Below the pieces are notes generated by a model. That model was not told where the DNA came from. It worked only from the letters and a program-made list of their open reading frames with translations, and did no database searches. DNA of 64,000 bases from GCA-003244245 sp963822695 (lineage in GTDB: Bacteria > Actinomycetota > Actinomycetes > Mycobacteriales > Pseudonocardiaceae): positions 62,001 to 126,000 of the forward strand of contig CAWGJH010000021.1 of the NCBI GenBank assembly GCA_963822695.1. Reading direction: 5' to 3'. Of the stretch, positions 1 through 8,432 are shown in pieces (the stretch's first letter is position 1; every line of letters begins with the position of its first letter). The translations under genes and the position numbers were made by a program.

Positions 1-2
1 AT

Positions 3-572
3 CTGAACGCGATGGCCTGCGCTCTGGCCCAGTCCATCGACCTGAGGCAAACTGGTGAGTTTGGGCCAGCACGTAGGCTCGGTGAGCAGACCTTTGATCG
101 GTATCGCCAGAATCTGGGTGAGCACCATCCCCACACCCTGTCCGCGCTCGTCAACCTGGCGGTGACGCTGCGCCTGCTTGGCGATGCCGCCGGTGCACGC
201 CAGCTCGACGAGCGGTCGCTCGAGCAGTTTCGGGCGACACTCGGCCCGGATCATCCGCATGCCATCCTCACTGCGATCAACCTGGCAAGTGATCTTGCAG
301 CACTGGGTGAGACCGAGGCAGCCCTGACACTCGACACCGAGGTGTTGGACCGAGCCACCCGCGTGCTGGGCGCAGAGCATCCTACGACGCTCGCGGCCCT
401 CACGAACCTTGCCCTTGATCTACGCACCCTTGGCCGCGCGCAGGAGGCGGAAACGAAGCATGCGAAAGTCCTGACCCGGTACCGCCACGTGCTGGGCGAC
501 ACCCACCCAGCCACCATAGCGGCGGCCAGTGGGGTACGGGCCGACTGTGACATCGATCCACTGCCGCTGTGA
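3..572 (+). CDS. FxSxx-COOH system TPR protein, C-terminal part
   Basis: The reading frame is already open at the left edge, so only about the last 190 residues are present. It holds three to four 42-residue tetratricopeptide repeats of the TPR_10/12 kind, each with HP-T followed by a NLA-LR-LG pattern. It ends in ADCDIDPLPL, a tail I associate with the TPR protein (FxsT) that accompanies FxSxx-COOH peptide loci. The family is thought to be a scaffold or sensor; its biochemical role is not established. It converges on the HExxH hydroxylase gene, whose stop lies 32 bases away, and that neighbour supports the assignment. The N-terminal region is outside the window. Confidence 0.75.
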   Translation: MNAMACALAQSIDLRQTGEFGPARRLGEQTFDRYRQNLGEHHPHTLSALVNLAVTLRLLGDAAGARQLDERSLEQFRATLGPDHPHAILTAINLASDLAALGETEAALTLDTEVLDRATRVLGAEHPTTLAALTNLALDLRTLGRAQEAETKHAKVLTRYRHVLGDTHPATIAAASGVRADCDIDPLPL

Positions 573-603
573 TCGTGGCAACCGACGTCCACAGCGGAAC
601 TGG

Positions 604-2487
604 TCAATATGCGAACCGGCCGATCCAAACGGCCAGGTCTTCGGGGGCCGGCACGGTTTGTGTGCGGGTCCAGATCCTCCGGTGCACGGCGCGGACCACT
701 TCCGGGTAGTGCAGTAGTGCCCGGGCGGCCGGCATAACACCCAGCCCCGACAGGGCAAGACCGAGGCCCACCCAGGCAGCCGCGCAATCCGCATCCGCGG
801 CTAGTTCAGCGCGGTAGCTACGGGCAGCGTCGGTGAGTCGCCCGGTGACATACGCAAAGTCCGCTGCCGTGGCGCCGGGGACGCTCGACCAGATTCGGGA
901 CAGCGCGTTCCGACCGTCCGGGGGAACAGTGACTCTGAGCCGGATCAGATCAGCTCGTGCGGACGACCAGGAACCATCCGGCACCGGCGTGGGAGGGCGA
1001 TCGGTGACTAGACGGGTTGTCGCTGGCCGGTTACGCTCGGCCAGCCAGGCGTCCGCCAGATCTGCCACTGTTCCAGGATCTGGCCGCAGGTAGCGTATTC
1101 GCCAGCCAGCGTAGTGATCGGCGGCAACTGCCGCGACCAGAGCGCCCAGGTCGGTGGGCACCGGCTCGTCTTGCCAGGGGCCCAGCCGCTCGGCGATGCC
1201 GTCCACGAACCGGCGTCCGGCCGGAGTGAGGCCTGGATCATCCCGCAGCACACGGAGAACGCGCCACGTCTGCTCGCGCCAATATGCGAACTCGAACGCG
1301 GCCCTGCGATCTGGTGCCTCTGTACCAGTGCGGGCGAGTGCTCGCCAGAACGCGGTGACGCCGAAGAATGCGTACACGCCCTGTAATACGCCGCCGATCG
1401 GGCGCGGATCGTTCCGCCACGGGGTGTAGAACCGCTCACGCGGGTCTTCTTCGTGCAGCCGGGTCAGGTGCAGCAGGCCGCCTAGGCAAATGTGATGGAA
1501 CTCGTGAACGAGCGTGGCCGCCAACGAGGCGGCGTCTGGCGGTCGGGAGATGATCGCGCTGCCAAACGCCTCACCGGTGGAGGCATTCGTCATCCGGAAC
1601 GGAACCGCCGGACGGGGCACTAGCGAGTCAAGCCCCGCTGGGAGGGCGTCGGCGATGTCAGGAAGATGGTAGACGATCAGGCGCCAAGCCTCGTCCAACA
1701 GTGCGCGCCAGGCGTCCACCTCAGCAGCATCGAGTCGTTGTGGCAGCACTGGCTCGTAGAGGCCACGGTAGGGGTCGAGGTCGTCAAGGTACACCGAGAG
1801 CACGTGCTCATCGGCCCGCATCGTGAGCCGATGTATGCCCCACCATCCTGGTGTGTCCGCCGCGAGAGCGGGCGGCAGCTGCACACTCGTGGTTTCATTG
1901 CCGACCTCCACCTGGTTACGTTCGCTGCGCACCTCGGCCACCGACCACGGCGAGTCGGCGGCCAACCGAGCCAGGCCCAGGGTAGGCAACATGGCCCCGC
2001 CGTTCCAGAGCGGTATGTGGGTGTGGAAGTCAAGCCTCGCGTGGATCGCGGCTGCGGCGGCCAGCCCGTGCAGGTGTCCGATATGCATCCACATCGGACA
2101 CACTCCGGTGATCCGGTTGCGGAGCAGACGCGCGGTGTAACCGGCCCAGGTACCGGTATAGGGGTGGGCGAGCATCAGATCAAGCGCACTGGGCGCTTTC
2201 TCCTGGACCCGGGCCAGCAACTCCCAAGCATCCTCCGATGACGGCAGTGGACCGAACAGCTCCGGAAGCTTTGTGGTCTCCTCCACCAGTGCCCTGAGCA
2301 GGAGAAGCCTCCTGCTGCGCTCCGCGCTTCGCAATTGCAGCACCACACCAGCTCCACCCGCACCGCGAGCCAGATGGTCGAAGTCGGCCCAGGACAGGTG
2401 GTGGAGCGCGAAGCTCTCGCCTGCGGTGTGGTCCGCTATCCGCACGGGCATCCCTCTTCGAGGGCTAGCGATGCGCAGGTACGACAA
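604..2487 (-). CDS. HExxH-motif peptide beta-hydroxylase (FxSxx-type system)
   Basis: A 627-residue protein with the metal-binding motif HEFHH in the context LVHEFHHICLGGLLHL near residue 340. This matches the HEXXH domain of the 2-oxoglutarate-dependent peptide beta-hydroxylases found in FxSxx-COOH loci. In many loci this domain is fused behind a radical SAM (FxsB) domain; here there is no CxxxCxxC region, so it is a stand-alone hydroxylase. The TTG start at 2487 has no clear ribosome site; ATG 2451 is an alternative that still keeps the domain. The small precursor-like gene lies just upstream on the same strand, and its stop falls within the open frame leading into this gene, so translation may be coupled. 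Function is from family knowledge; substrate is inferred. Confidence 0.72.
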   Translation of the reverse strand: MSYLRIASPRRGMPVRIADHTAGESFALHHLSWADFDHLARGAGGAGVVLQLRSAERSRRLLLLRALVEETTKLPELFGPLPSSEDAWELLARVQEKAPSALDLMLAHPYTGTWAGYTARLLRNRITGVCPMWMHIGHLHGLAAAAAIHARLDFHTHIPLWNGGAMLPTLGLARLAADSPWSVAEVRSERNQVEVGNETTSVQLPPALAADTPGWWGIHRLTMRADEHVLSVYLDDLDPYRGLYEPVLPQRLDAAEVDAWRALLDEAWRLIVYHLPDIADALPAGLDSLVPRPAVPFRMTNASTGEAFGSAIISRPPDAASLAATLVHEFHHICLGGLLHLTRLHEEDPRERFYTPWRNDPRPIGGVLQGVYAFFGVTAFWRALARTGTEAPDRRAAFEFAYWREQTWRVLRVLRDDPGLTPAGRRFVDGIAERLGPWQDEPVPTDLGALVAAVAADHYAGWRIRYLRPDPGTVADLADAWLAERNRPATTRLVTDRPPTPVPDGSWSSARADLIRLRVTVPPDGRNALSRIWSSVPGATAADFAYVTGRLTDAARSYRAELAADADCAAAWVGLGLALSGLGVMPAARALLHYPEVVRAVHRRIWTRTQTVPAPEDLAVWIGRFAY

Positions 2488-2527
2488 ATATGGTTCGAGC
2501 AGGGTGCGCTGGAGCGTATAGCGTCGA

Positions 2528-2713
2528 TCAAGCGACTCGTGTCGCCTCGTCGTTGGTAGCGGTCAGTGGGTGCGCAGTTTGTTGCATCACGTGCCGCAAC
2601 GCCTGCCTGAGCACCGTATCATCCAACTCCCGCAGCACCGTTAACGACACCGCGCCGAGGTCGATCAACTCGGATTCGACGCCCGTTTCCAGGTCGGCTG
2701 AGAATGAGTTCAT
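2528..2713 (-). CDS. FxsA-like RiPP precursor without the FxSxx tail
   Basis: A 61-residue peptide starting at ATG 2713 with a GGGAGG ribosome site ten bases upstream. Its centre (LIDLGAVSLTVLRELDD, then TVLRQALRHVM) has the conserved leader pattern of FxSxx-COOH precursors. The C terminus should read F-x-S-x-x but instead ends in NDEATRVA, so the residues normally crosslinked by the FxsB radical SAM enzyme are absent. No radical SAM gene is nearby. The Asn/Asp in the tail could be the beta-hydroxylation targets of the adjacent HExxH enzyme; this is inference. It may alternatively be a decayed precursor. Confidence 0.6.
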   Translation of the reverse strand: MNSFSADLETGVESELIDLGAVSLTVLRELDDTVLRQALRHVMQQTAHPLTATNDEATRVA

Positions 2714-2876
2714 GGTGATCAGCCCTCCCATGGCAAGATCAAGCCGACCCACCGGGTTCAAGCGGCCCACGATTGATCACGAGGAGTGACTGCTGAACAA
2801 CTACAAGCAACCAGACCCCGTCAATCCCATGATGCCCTATCATCAGGGGCTTCAGGAAGGGTTTGTGAGGGATACA

Positions 2877-2912
2877 GGTCTTGCCGGCCTTGATATCAAG
2901 GCCGGCAAGACC
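2877..2912. repeat. 36-bp perfect palindrome
   Basis: Two 18-base arms are exact reverse complements around TGAT/ATCA with no spacer. It lies between the small membrane-protein gene and the FxsA-like precursor, both leftward, so it can act as a strong hairpin between two transcription units. It has no T tract, so it is not a textbook intrinsic terminator. It is one of three perfect palindromes of 36-42 bp in this window. Confidence 0.8.
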
Positions 2913-2970
2913 GTTGCAGGGGACCACACCTCGGGTCCCGAACGTCCGCAGTATCAGGGTGACTGTCACC

Positions 2971-3483
2971 TCAGCGGCGGGCACCCACCGCGCGAGCTGT
3001 CCCTGCGCCAAGGGGATCGCCGTATGTCATCGCGCTGACCCTGCCACCGACCCGTGAGCGATCTCCGGCAGGGAGGGCTACTGGGTTGCCGCACTGGACG
3101 CAGCCCTGGCTGGTTTCCTGCAGTAACCGGTGCCATTCGTTCAGTTCCCGTCGCTCGTTGGCAAGACGTTGGTACCGTTGACCTAGCGCCTGATCAGCCC
3201 ACGAGGTGCCCACCAGCACGCCAAGGCACAGCAACAGCACCCCGCTGAGGACGGCGACCCAGACGGCGGTCATCGTGATCGGCGGGACATCCCGCCGCGA
3301 CGGCTCGGTTCCACGGCGCCGCCTGGTGGCTGCGGCCGTGGCGCCTGCCCCGCGCTCCCCATCGTGTTCGACATGTGCACACCCACCGCTTTCCGCGTAG
3401 CAGAGATTGTTCTCGCTCACCGTGCTGGATGGCGGCTGTCGCGGAAAGGAATTCGTACCGGTAGCGAACTGGTAATTGTGCAC
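2971..3483 (-). CDS. Small single-pass membrane protein with CxxC motif
   Basis: About 170 residues. The N-terminal half is Arg/Thr-rich and low complexity. A hydrophobic segment (VWVAVLSGVLLLCLGVLVG, about residues 73-91) is followed by a polar helix and a CVQCGN dicysteine. I do not recognise a named family; the layout suggests a membrane-anchored protein with a small metal- or redox-binding tail. The GTG start at 3483 lies two bases after the stop of the Crp/Fnr regulator, so the two are probably translationally coupled and may act together. A shorter form from the internal Met near 3276 is possible. Confidence 0.55.
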   Translation of the reverse strand: MHNYQFATGTNSFPRQPPSSTVSENNLCYAESGGCAHVEHDGERGAGATAAATRRRRGTEPSRRDVPPITMTAVWVAVLSGVLLLCLGVLVGTSWADQALGQRYQRLANERRELNEWHRLLQETSQGCVQCGNPVALPAGDRSRVGGRVSAMTYGDPLGAGTARAVGARR

Positions 3484-3485
3484 AT

Positions 3486-4163
3486 TCAGCGGGCGTGTCG
3501 GCGGAGCCCTTCGATGTCGACCACGGTGATCATGCGGCGTCGGGTCCGCACGTAGCCGCCGGCACGGAGGGTCCGAAGGGCTTTGGTCACGGCTTCTCGT
3601 GACGCGCCGACCCAGCTGGCCAGCTCGTCCTGGGTGAGCGGCAGGGTGATCATGATACCGGATTCGGTCGGTTCACCGAAGCGGTCGACCAGCTCGACCA
3701 GGCGGTGGGCGACCCGGTTCAGGGTGTCGTGGACGCCGAACTCGATCCGCTTGCGATCCGCGTCGCGTAGCCGATTGACGAGAATACGCATCAGCAGCCA
3801 CATTGTTCGGGGATTCGCCTGTAGAAAGGCGGTGAACTCTCGCAACCCCACGGTCAAAACCTCGACAGGTTCCAAAGATCTGACTGACGCCGAGTGTGGC
3901 TGCTGGTCGATCGCTGCCAGCTCGCCCAGCAAGGCCCCTGGCCCGCGCACCGCCAACACCACCTCGGCGCCGTCCTCAGCGGAGGTGAAGACCTTGACCC
4001 GGCCCGAGATCACAACGACCACTGTCTCGGAGCGGCTGCCCTCGGTGAACAGCGATGCACCGGCACGCAGTCGACGTGGGCGCCCGTGTCGGGCCAGGTC
4101 GGCCCGTTCTTGCTGGGTCAGCTCCGCACCGAACTCCCGCACCATGCCGGCGCCAGGTTCCAC
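3486..4163 (-). CDS. Crp/Fnr family transcriptional regulator
   Basis: 225 residues: an N-terminal cyclic-nucleotide-binding beta barrel (about 10-125; glycine turns ISGRVKVF and GPGALLGELAAI), a dimerisation helix, and a C-terminal Crp-type winged helix (LTQDELASWVGASREAVTKAL, about 175-195). It probably binds DNA as a dimer; the effector cannot be read from sequence. No Fe-S cysteines are present, so it is not Fnr-like in sensing. The GTG start is preceded by a strong GAGGGAGG site. It heads a leftward unit with the small membrane protein and diverges from the TrmH gene, sharing a 120-bp promoter region. Confidence 0.9.
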   Translation of the reverse strand: MEPGAGMVREFGAELTQQERADLARHGRPRRLRAGASLFTEGSRSETVVVVISGRVKVFTSAEDGAEVVLAVRGPGALLGELAAIDQQPHSASVRSLEPVEVLTVGLREFTAFLQANPRTMWLLMRILVNRLRDADRKRIEFGVHDTLNRVAHRLVELVDRFGEPTESGIMITLPLTQDELASWVGASREAVTKALRTLRAGGYVRTRRRMITVVDIEGLRRHAR

Positions 4164-4283
4164 CGGATCCCTCCCTCAGCGTTATCCAGGACGTACTGCT
4201 CGGTGATCCACTTTCGGGACACCAGGTGCGGCGCTGAACAGCTCCCCACCTGGTGAGAACCCGTCACCTCCTACGATCACAAA

Positions 4284-4979
4284 ATGACTGATGAACCCGT
4301 GAGTGGCAAACACTGTCATGACAGTGTTTGCCACTCACAAGGCCCCACGGAGTGGGGCCACGCTGGACACACCGTCGGGGTGGACCCCTGGCCGCACCCA
4401 TGGCCGGACGACCCCCGCTACGACCCCGACCTGTTGCGGAATGGCGACCGCCGCAATGTCGTCGACGCCTACCGCTACTGGAGCCGCGACGCGGTGGTGG
4501 CGGCGCTCGACGCCCGCCGCCACCCGCTGCACGTGGCGATCGAGAACTTCGGCCACGACCACAACATCGGCACCGTGGTGCGCACCGCGAACGCCTTCGC
4601 CGTGGCCGAGGTGCACATCGTGGGCCGCCGCCGGTGGAACCGTCGCGGCGCCATGGTCACCGACCGCTACCAGCACCTGCGACACCATGACGACATCGCC
4701 GGGCTGCTCGCGCACGCCGCCGCGGCGGAACTGACCGTGGTGGCCGTGGACAACTCGCCGGGCGCGCTGCGATTGGAGACCGCCAGCCTGCCGCGGCGTT
4801 GCCTGCTGCTGTTCGGGCAGGAGGGGCCGGGCCTGACCACCGAAGCGCGCGCCGGGGCCGCGCTGACCGTCTCGATCGCGCAGTTCGGCTCTACCCGGTC
4901 GATCAACGCCGGGGTGGCCGCCGGCATCGCCATGCACGCCTGGATCCGCCAGCACGCCGATCTCAGGGTTGCCTGGTGA
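4284..4979 (+). CDS. TrmH/SpoU family RNA 2'-O-methyltransferase
   Basis: 231 residues with the three SPOUT motifs: IENFGHDHNIGTVVRTANAF (about 86-105), LLFGQEGPGL (about 175), and FGSTRSINAGVAAGIAMHAW near the C terminus. These form the trefoil-knot SAM site and catalytic Arg of the tRNA/rRNA ribose methyltransferases. The GPTEWG block near residue 21 resembles the usual N terminus of actinobacterial relatives, which suggests the family start lies upstream of it. However, codons 6-19 are made of a perfect 40-bp palindrome. GTG 4380 would give a shorter protein without it. The last bases overlap the start of the next gene as GTGA. Confidence 0.85.
   Translation: MTDEPVSGKHCHDSVCHSQGPTEWGHAGHTVGVDPWPHPWPDDPRYDPDLLRNGDRRNVVDAYRYWSRDAVVAALDARRHPLHVAIENFGHDHNIGTVVRTANAFAVAEVHIVGRRRWNRRGAMVTDRYQHLRHHDDIAGLLAHAAAAELTVVAVDNSPGALRLETASLPRRCLLLFGQEGPGLTTEARAGAALTVSIAQFGSTRSINAGVAAGIAMHAWIRQHADLRVAW
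4299..4338. repeat. 40-bp perfect palindrome within the 5' end of the TrmH gene
   Basis: Two exact 20-base arms meet at TGTCA/TGACA with no spacer, beginning GTGAGTGGC and ending GCCACTCAC. It starts 15 bases into the TrmH reading frame and reads through it without a stop (VSGKHCHDSVCHSQ). In RNA it would fold into a very stable hairpin next to the start codon. It looks like a small palindromic repeat unit inserted into, or captured by, the gene. Confidence 0.85.
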
Positions 4980-6038
4980 GTGTGTGGGCAGGACGGGCGG
5001 CTGCGGCCGAGCGTGCGGTGCACACCCGGCACCTCCGCTGGCTGTGGGGGCTGCCGGATGCCCGGCTGGGACGGGCCGGGTGGCCGGGCCGGTCGGCACA
5101 CTGGCACTACTGGTGGCAGGCGCACCTGCTGGACTGCACGCTCGACGCCTACCACCGCGCCCCGACGCAGTGGCGGCGGAACACCGTCGCCGCACTGGTG
5201 CGCGGCGTACGGGTGCGCAACATCACCGGCTGGGTCAACGACTACTACGACGACGTCGCGTGGCTTGGCCTGGCGCTGCAACGCTGCGCGACGCTGGCTG
5301 GGTTGCGCACGCCGAGCGCGGAGCAGGCCATCCTGCGCCGGTTGCGGTTCGGGCGGGGCCCGAGCGGGGGGATGCGGTGGCGGGTCGGTGACGATGCCGT
5401 CACCGTGCCGGCCACCGGCCCGGCCGCGATCTTCTACGCCCGCCGGGGAAACGTGGGCATCGCCGCGTCCCTGGTCGAGCTGGGTTCTCGAGCACCTGAT
5501 CGACCCGGGCACCGGTTTGGTCTTCGACGGGGCGCGGGTGAACCCGGACGGGTCGGTGCGGACCGTGGAGCGGGCCGTCTACAGCTACTGCCAGGGCGTG
5601 CTGCTGGGGGCCTGCGTCGAGTTGGGCACCGCCACCGGTGCGCCGCACTGGTGGCGGCAGGCCGACCGCACGGTGCACGCGGTCGCCGAGCACCTCACCG
5701 ACGGCGGCGTGCTGCGCGGGCACGGCGGAGGCGACGGCGGGTTGTTCACCGGCATCCTCGCCCGCTACCTCGCGATGGCCGCGGTGACCCTGCCGTCCGG
5801 CTCGCTGGCGCTCCAGCCGTCCGGCAGGATCGCGGCGCGCCTGGTGCTGGATTCCGCCGAGGCGGCCTGGCGCAACCGGGGCGTCGCCGACGGTGGTCCG
5901 GTGTTCGGCCCGCAGTGGACGGTTCCAGCTTTACCGCCCAGCTCGGACCGGGCCGAGCGTGACCTGTCAGTGCAGCTGTCGGGCTGGATGCTCCTTGAGG
6001 CCGCCGCCGTGTTATCTCGCCGTCCCGGGCTAGGCTGA
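4976..6038 (+). pseudogene. GH76-like glycoside hydrolase, frameshifted
   Basis: Translation would start at GTG 4976, overlapping the TrmH stop as GTGA. The first frame runs through a GH76 (alpha-1,6-mannanase-like) N-terminal half with WVNDYYDDVAWLGLAL, the paired-Asp region typical of the family, up to about 5480 (LVELGS). The rest of the domain continues in another frame (WVLEHLIDPGTGLVFDG to the stop at 6038). One extra base near GGGTTCTCGAG would explain it. Restored, the protein would be about 353 residues, close to full family length, and no signal peptide is visible. Either a recent mutation or a sequencing indel is possible. Confidence 0.75.
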
Positions 6039-6043
6039 CCGCC

Positions 6044-7312
6044 ATGATCGACCTCAAGGTGCTGAGGGCGGACCCAGACCGGGTGCGCGCCTCACAGCGG
6101 GCCCGCGGCGAGGATGAGGACATCGTCGATGCGCTGATCGCCGCCGACGAGTGGCGCCGCAAGGCCGTCGCCGCTGCCGATTCCCTGCGCGCCGAGCAGA
6201 AGACGCTGGGCAAGCAGGTCGGCCAGGCGCGTCCAGCGGACCGCGACCGCCGCGAGCTGCTCGCCCAGGCCAAACAGCTCGCCGCGGACGTCAAGCACGC
6301 CGAAGCCGAGCAGGCCAGCGCGGAGCAGGCGGTCCAGGCCGCGCATCGCGCGGTGCCCAATCTGATCCTCGACGGGGTACCCGCCGGCGGTGAGGACGAC
6401 TACGTCGTACTCAAGCACGTCGGGACGCCGCCGGAGCTGGAGTCCGATCCCCGCGATCACGTTGAGCTGGGCACTGCTTTGGGTTTGTTCGACATGGAGC
6501 GCGGCGCGAAGGTCTCCGGGGCCCGCTTCACCTTCTTCACCGGGCTGGGCGCGCAGCTGCAGCTCGGGCTGCTGCAGCTGGCCGTGTCGCGGGCGATCGA
6601 GTCCGGGTTCACCGTGATGATCCCGCCGGTGCTGGTCCGTCCGGAGATCATGGAGGGCACCGGGTTCCTCGGCGCGCACGCCGCTGAGGTGTACCGGCTG
6701 CGTGACGACGACCTCTACCTGGTGGGGACCTCCGAAGTGCCGCTGGCTGGGTACCACGCCGAGGAGATCATCGACCTGTCCCACGGGCCGTTGCGCTACG
6801 CCGGCTGGTCGTCCTGCTTCCGCCGGGAAGCCGGCTCCTACGGCAAAGACACCCGCGGCATCATCCGGGTGCACCAGTTCGACAAGGTCGAGATGTTCGT
6901 CTACTGCCGGCCCGGGTGCGCCGAGACCGAGCACCAACGCCTGCTGGACTTGGAGGAGCAGATGCTCGCCGCGATTGAGGTGCCCTACCGGGTCATCGAC
7001 GTGGCGGCCGGAGACCTGGGCAGCTCGGCGGCCCGCAAGTTCGACTGCGAGGCGTGGCTGCCGTCCCAACGGACCTACCGGGAGCTCACCTCCACGTCGA
7101 ACTGCACCACTTTCCAGGCCCGCCGGCTCGGCATCCGGTACCGCGACGCCGACGGGCGCCCGCAGGTCGCTGCCACCCTCAACGGCACGCTGGCCACCAC
7201 CCGATGGATCGCCGCGATCCTGGAAAACCACCAGCGCCCCGACGGCTCGGTGCGGGTCCCCGCAGCTCTCCGGCCCGCTCTGGGCGGCATCGAGTTGATC
7301 ACGGCTGGTTGA
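6044..7312 (+). CDS. serS: Seryl-tRNA synthetase
   Basis: 422 residues, the normal size for the bacterial enzyme that charges tRNA-Ser (and tRNA-Sec where present). The N-terminal long coiled-coil arm (about 1-110) is rich in Glu/Lys/Ala heptads. The class II core follows, with motif 2 (CFRREAGSYGKDTRGIIRVHQFDK, about 260-285) and motif 3 (LNGTLATTRWIAAILENHQ) near the C terminus. It starts at ATG 6044 just after the frameshifted GH76 gene and is followed 20 bases later by a HAD phosphatase gene in the same direction, a common arrangement. Confidence 0.97.
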   Translation: MIDLKVLRADPDRVRASQRARGEDEDIVDALIAADEWRRKAVAAADSLRAEQKTLGKQVGQARPADRDRRELLAQAKQLAADVKHAEAEQASAEQAVQAAHRAVPNLILDGVPAGGEDDYVVLKHVGTPPELESDPRDHVELGTALGLFDMERGAKVSGARFTFFTGLGAQLQLGLLQLAVSRAIESGFTVMIPPVLVRPEIMEGTGFLGAHAAEVYRLRDDDLYLVGTSEVPLAGYHAEEIIDLSHGPLRYAGWSSCFRREAGSYGKDTRGIIRVHQFDKVEMFVYCRPGCAETEHQRLLDLEEQMLAAIEVPYRVIDVAAGDLGSSAARKFDCEAWLPSQRTYRELTSTSNCTTFQARRLGIRYRDADGRPQVAATLNGTLATTRWIAAILENHQRPDGSVRVPAALRPALGGIELITAG

Positions 7313-7332
7313 GGTGCACGTAGGGTCGAGGA

Positions 7333-8148
7333 ATGCAGAGGCCGAGGTTGGTCGCATCCGATGTTGACGGCACCTTGCTGGACCCGACCGATCAGATCTC
7401 CGCGCGCACCCGGGCGGCGGTGCATCGGGTGGTGGCCGCCGGGGTGCCGTTCGTGTTGGTCACCGGCCGGCCGCCGCGGTGGATCCCGCCGATCGTCGAG
7501 CAACTCGGGCACGCCATGCCAGCGGTGTGCGCCAACGGCGCGGTTCTTTATGACGCCGCGACCGACCAGGTCAGCTACACGGTGACGCTGGAACCGGTGC
7601 AGCTGCGCGACGCCGCGGACGTGGTCGCCACCGTGCTACCGGGCGCGAAGCTCGCCGTCGAGCTGCCCACCGACAGCGCCGCGGTGAACGGGGCCGCGCA
7701 GTTCCTCGCCGAGCCGGGTTACACCCACCCGTGGCCTGACGCGGACGCCGTGGACGCGCCGCGTGACGTGCTGCTCGGCCAACCCGCGATCAAGCTGCTG
7801 GTCCGTCAGCCGGATGCGAGCAGCGACATGATGGCTGCCGCGGTCAGCGAGCTCCTGGGGGCTGGTCACCTCGACGTCACGTTCTCCACTGGCTACGGCC
7901 TGATCGAAATCTCCGCGCCCGGGGTCACCAAGGCCACCGGGCTGGCCCGGTTGGCCGGCGAGCTAGGGGTCGCGCGGGCCGATGTGCTGGCCTTGGGCGA
8001 TATGCCCAACGACCTGTCGATGCTGCGGTGGGCGGGCCACGGGGTGGCGATGGCCAACGCCCACCCCGCCGTGCTCGAGTCCGCCGACGAGATCACAGCG
8101 CTGAACTCCGAGGACGGCCTCGCACTCATCCTCGAACGATGGTTCTGA
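7333..8148 (+). CDS. HAD superfamily (Cof-type) phosphatase
   Basis: 271 residues with the four HAD motifs: motif I SDVDGTLLD (Asp nucleophile near residue 10), motif II VTGRPP, motif III Lys in VTKATGLARL, and motif IV ALGDMPNDLSML. The size and the large C2B cap are those of Cof/YbiV-type phosphatases, which dephosphorylate sugar phosphates or nucleotides such as FMN. The exact substrate cannot be read. It probably shares a transcript with serS and is followed by a hairpin at 8187-8219. Confidence 0.9.
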   Translation: MQRPRLVASDVDGTLLDPTDQISARTRAAVHRVVAAGVPFVLVTGRPPRWIPPIVEQLGHAMPAVCANGAVLYDAATDQVSYTVTLEPVQLRDAADVVATVLPGAKLAVELPTDSAAVNGAAQFLAEPGYTHPWPDADAVDAPRDVLLGQPAIKLLVRQPDASSDMMAAAVSELLGAGHLDVTFSTGYGLIEISAPGVTKATGLARLAGELGVARADVLALGDMPNDLSMLRWAGHGVAMANAHPAVLESADEITALNSEDGLALILERWF

Positions 8149-8186
8149 CCGACCTCGTCGACACCGCGCCCACCAAGCCGGATAGC

Positions 8187-8219
8187 TGGCCTTCACCCGG
8201 CGGCGCCGGGTGAAGGCCA
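8187..8219. terminator. Stem-loop after the serS-HAD unit
   Basis: A 15-bp perfect stem (TGGCCTTCACCCGGC and its complement) with a 3-base loop lies 39 bases after the HAD stop. It separates that gene from the oppositely oriented Gly/Tyr-rich gene, so it fits a bidirectional terminator. There is no U tract, as is common in actinobacteria. Confidence 0.7.
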
Positions 8220-8237
8220 TCGCTGAGCCTGCCGAGA

Positions 8238-8432
8238 CTAGTACCTTCCTCCAATTCCAACACGGATCCCCAGGAGTTCACCGCCGTAACGGCGACCGTA
8301 ATAGCCGTGCCTGTAGGACCCCTCGTGGTAGTAGCCGTGTCCATAACCGCCATAACCGCCATAACCGCCATAACCACGGCCGCGGCCGCCGCTATAGCAG
8401 CCACCGAGTGAGAAAATCTCCGAAACCTTCAC
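8238..8432 (-). CDS. Small Gly/Tyr-rich peptide
   Basis: 64 residues beginning MKVSEIFSLGGCYSGG, followed by GYGGYGGYGGYG and further G/Y/H/R-rich sequence. A strong GAGGAGG ribosome site sits about 7 bases before the GTG at 8432, which argues that it is translated. I recognise no family. The first 12 residues look like a small leader; the rest is a repetitive Gly-Tyr tail with one Cys at the boundary. A structural or adhesive peptide, a phase-separating protein or a RiPP substrate are all conceivable; none is shown. Confidence 0.55.
   Translation of the reverse strand: MKVSEIFSLGGCYSGGRGRGYGGYGGYGGYGHGYYHEGSYRHGYYGRRYGGELLGIRVGIGGRY

Noticed and set aside
2739..3011. A 90-residue leftward frame across the 36-bp palindrome
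   Set aside because: It is made largely of the palindrome translation, has no ribosome site and resembles no protein.
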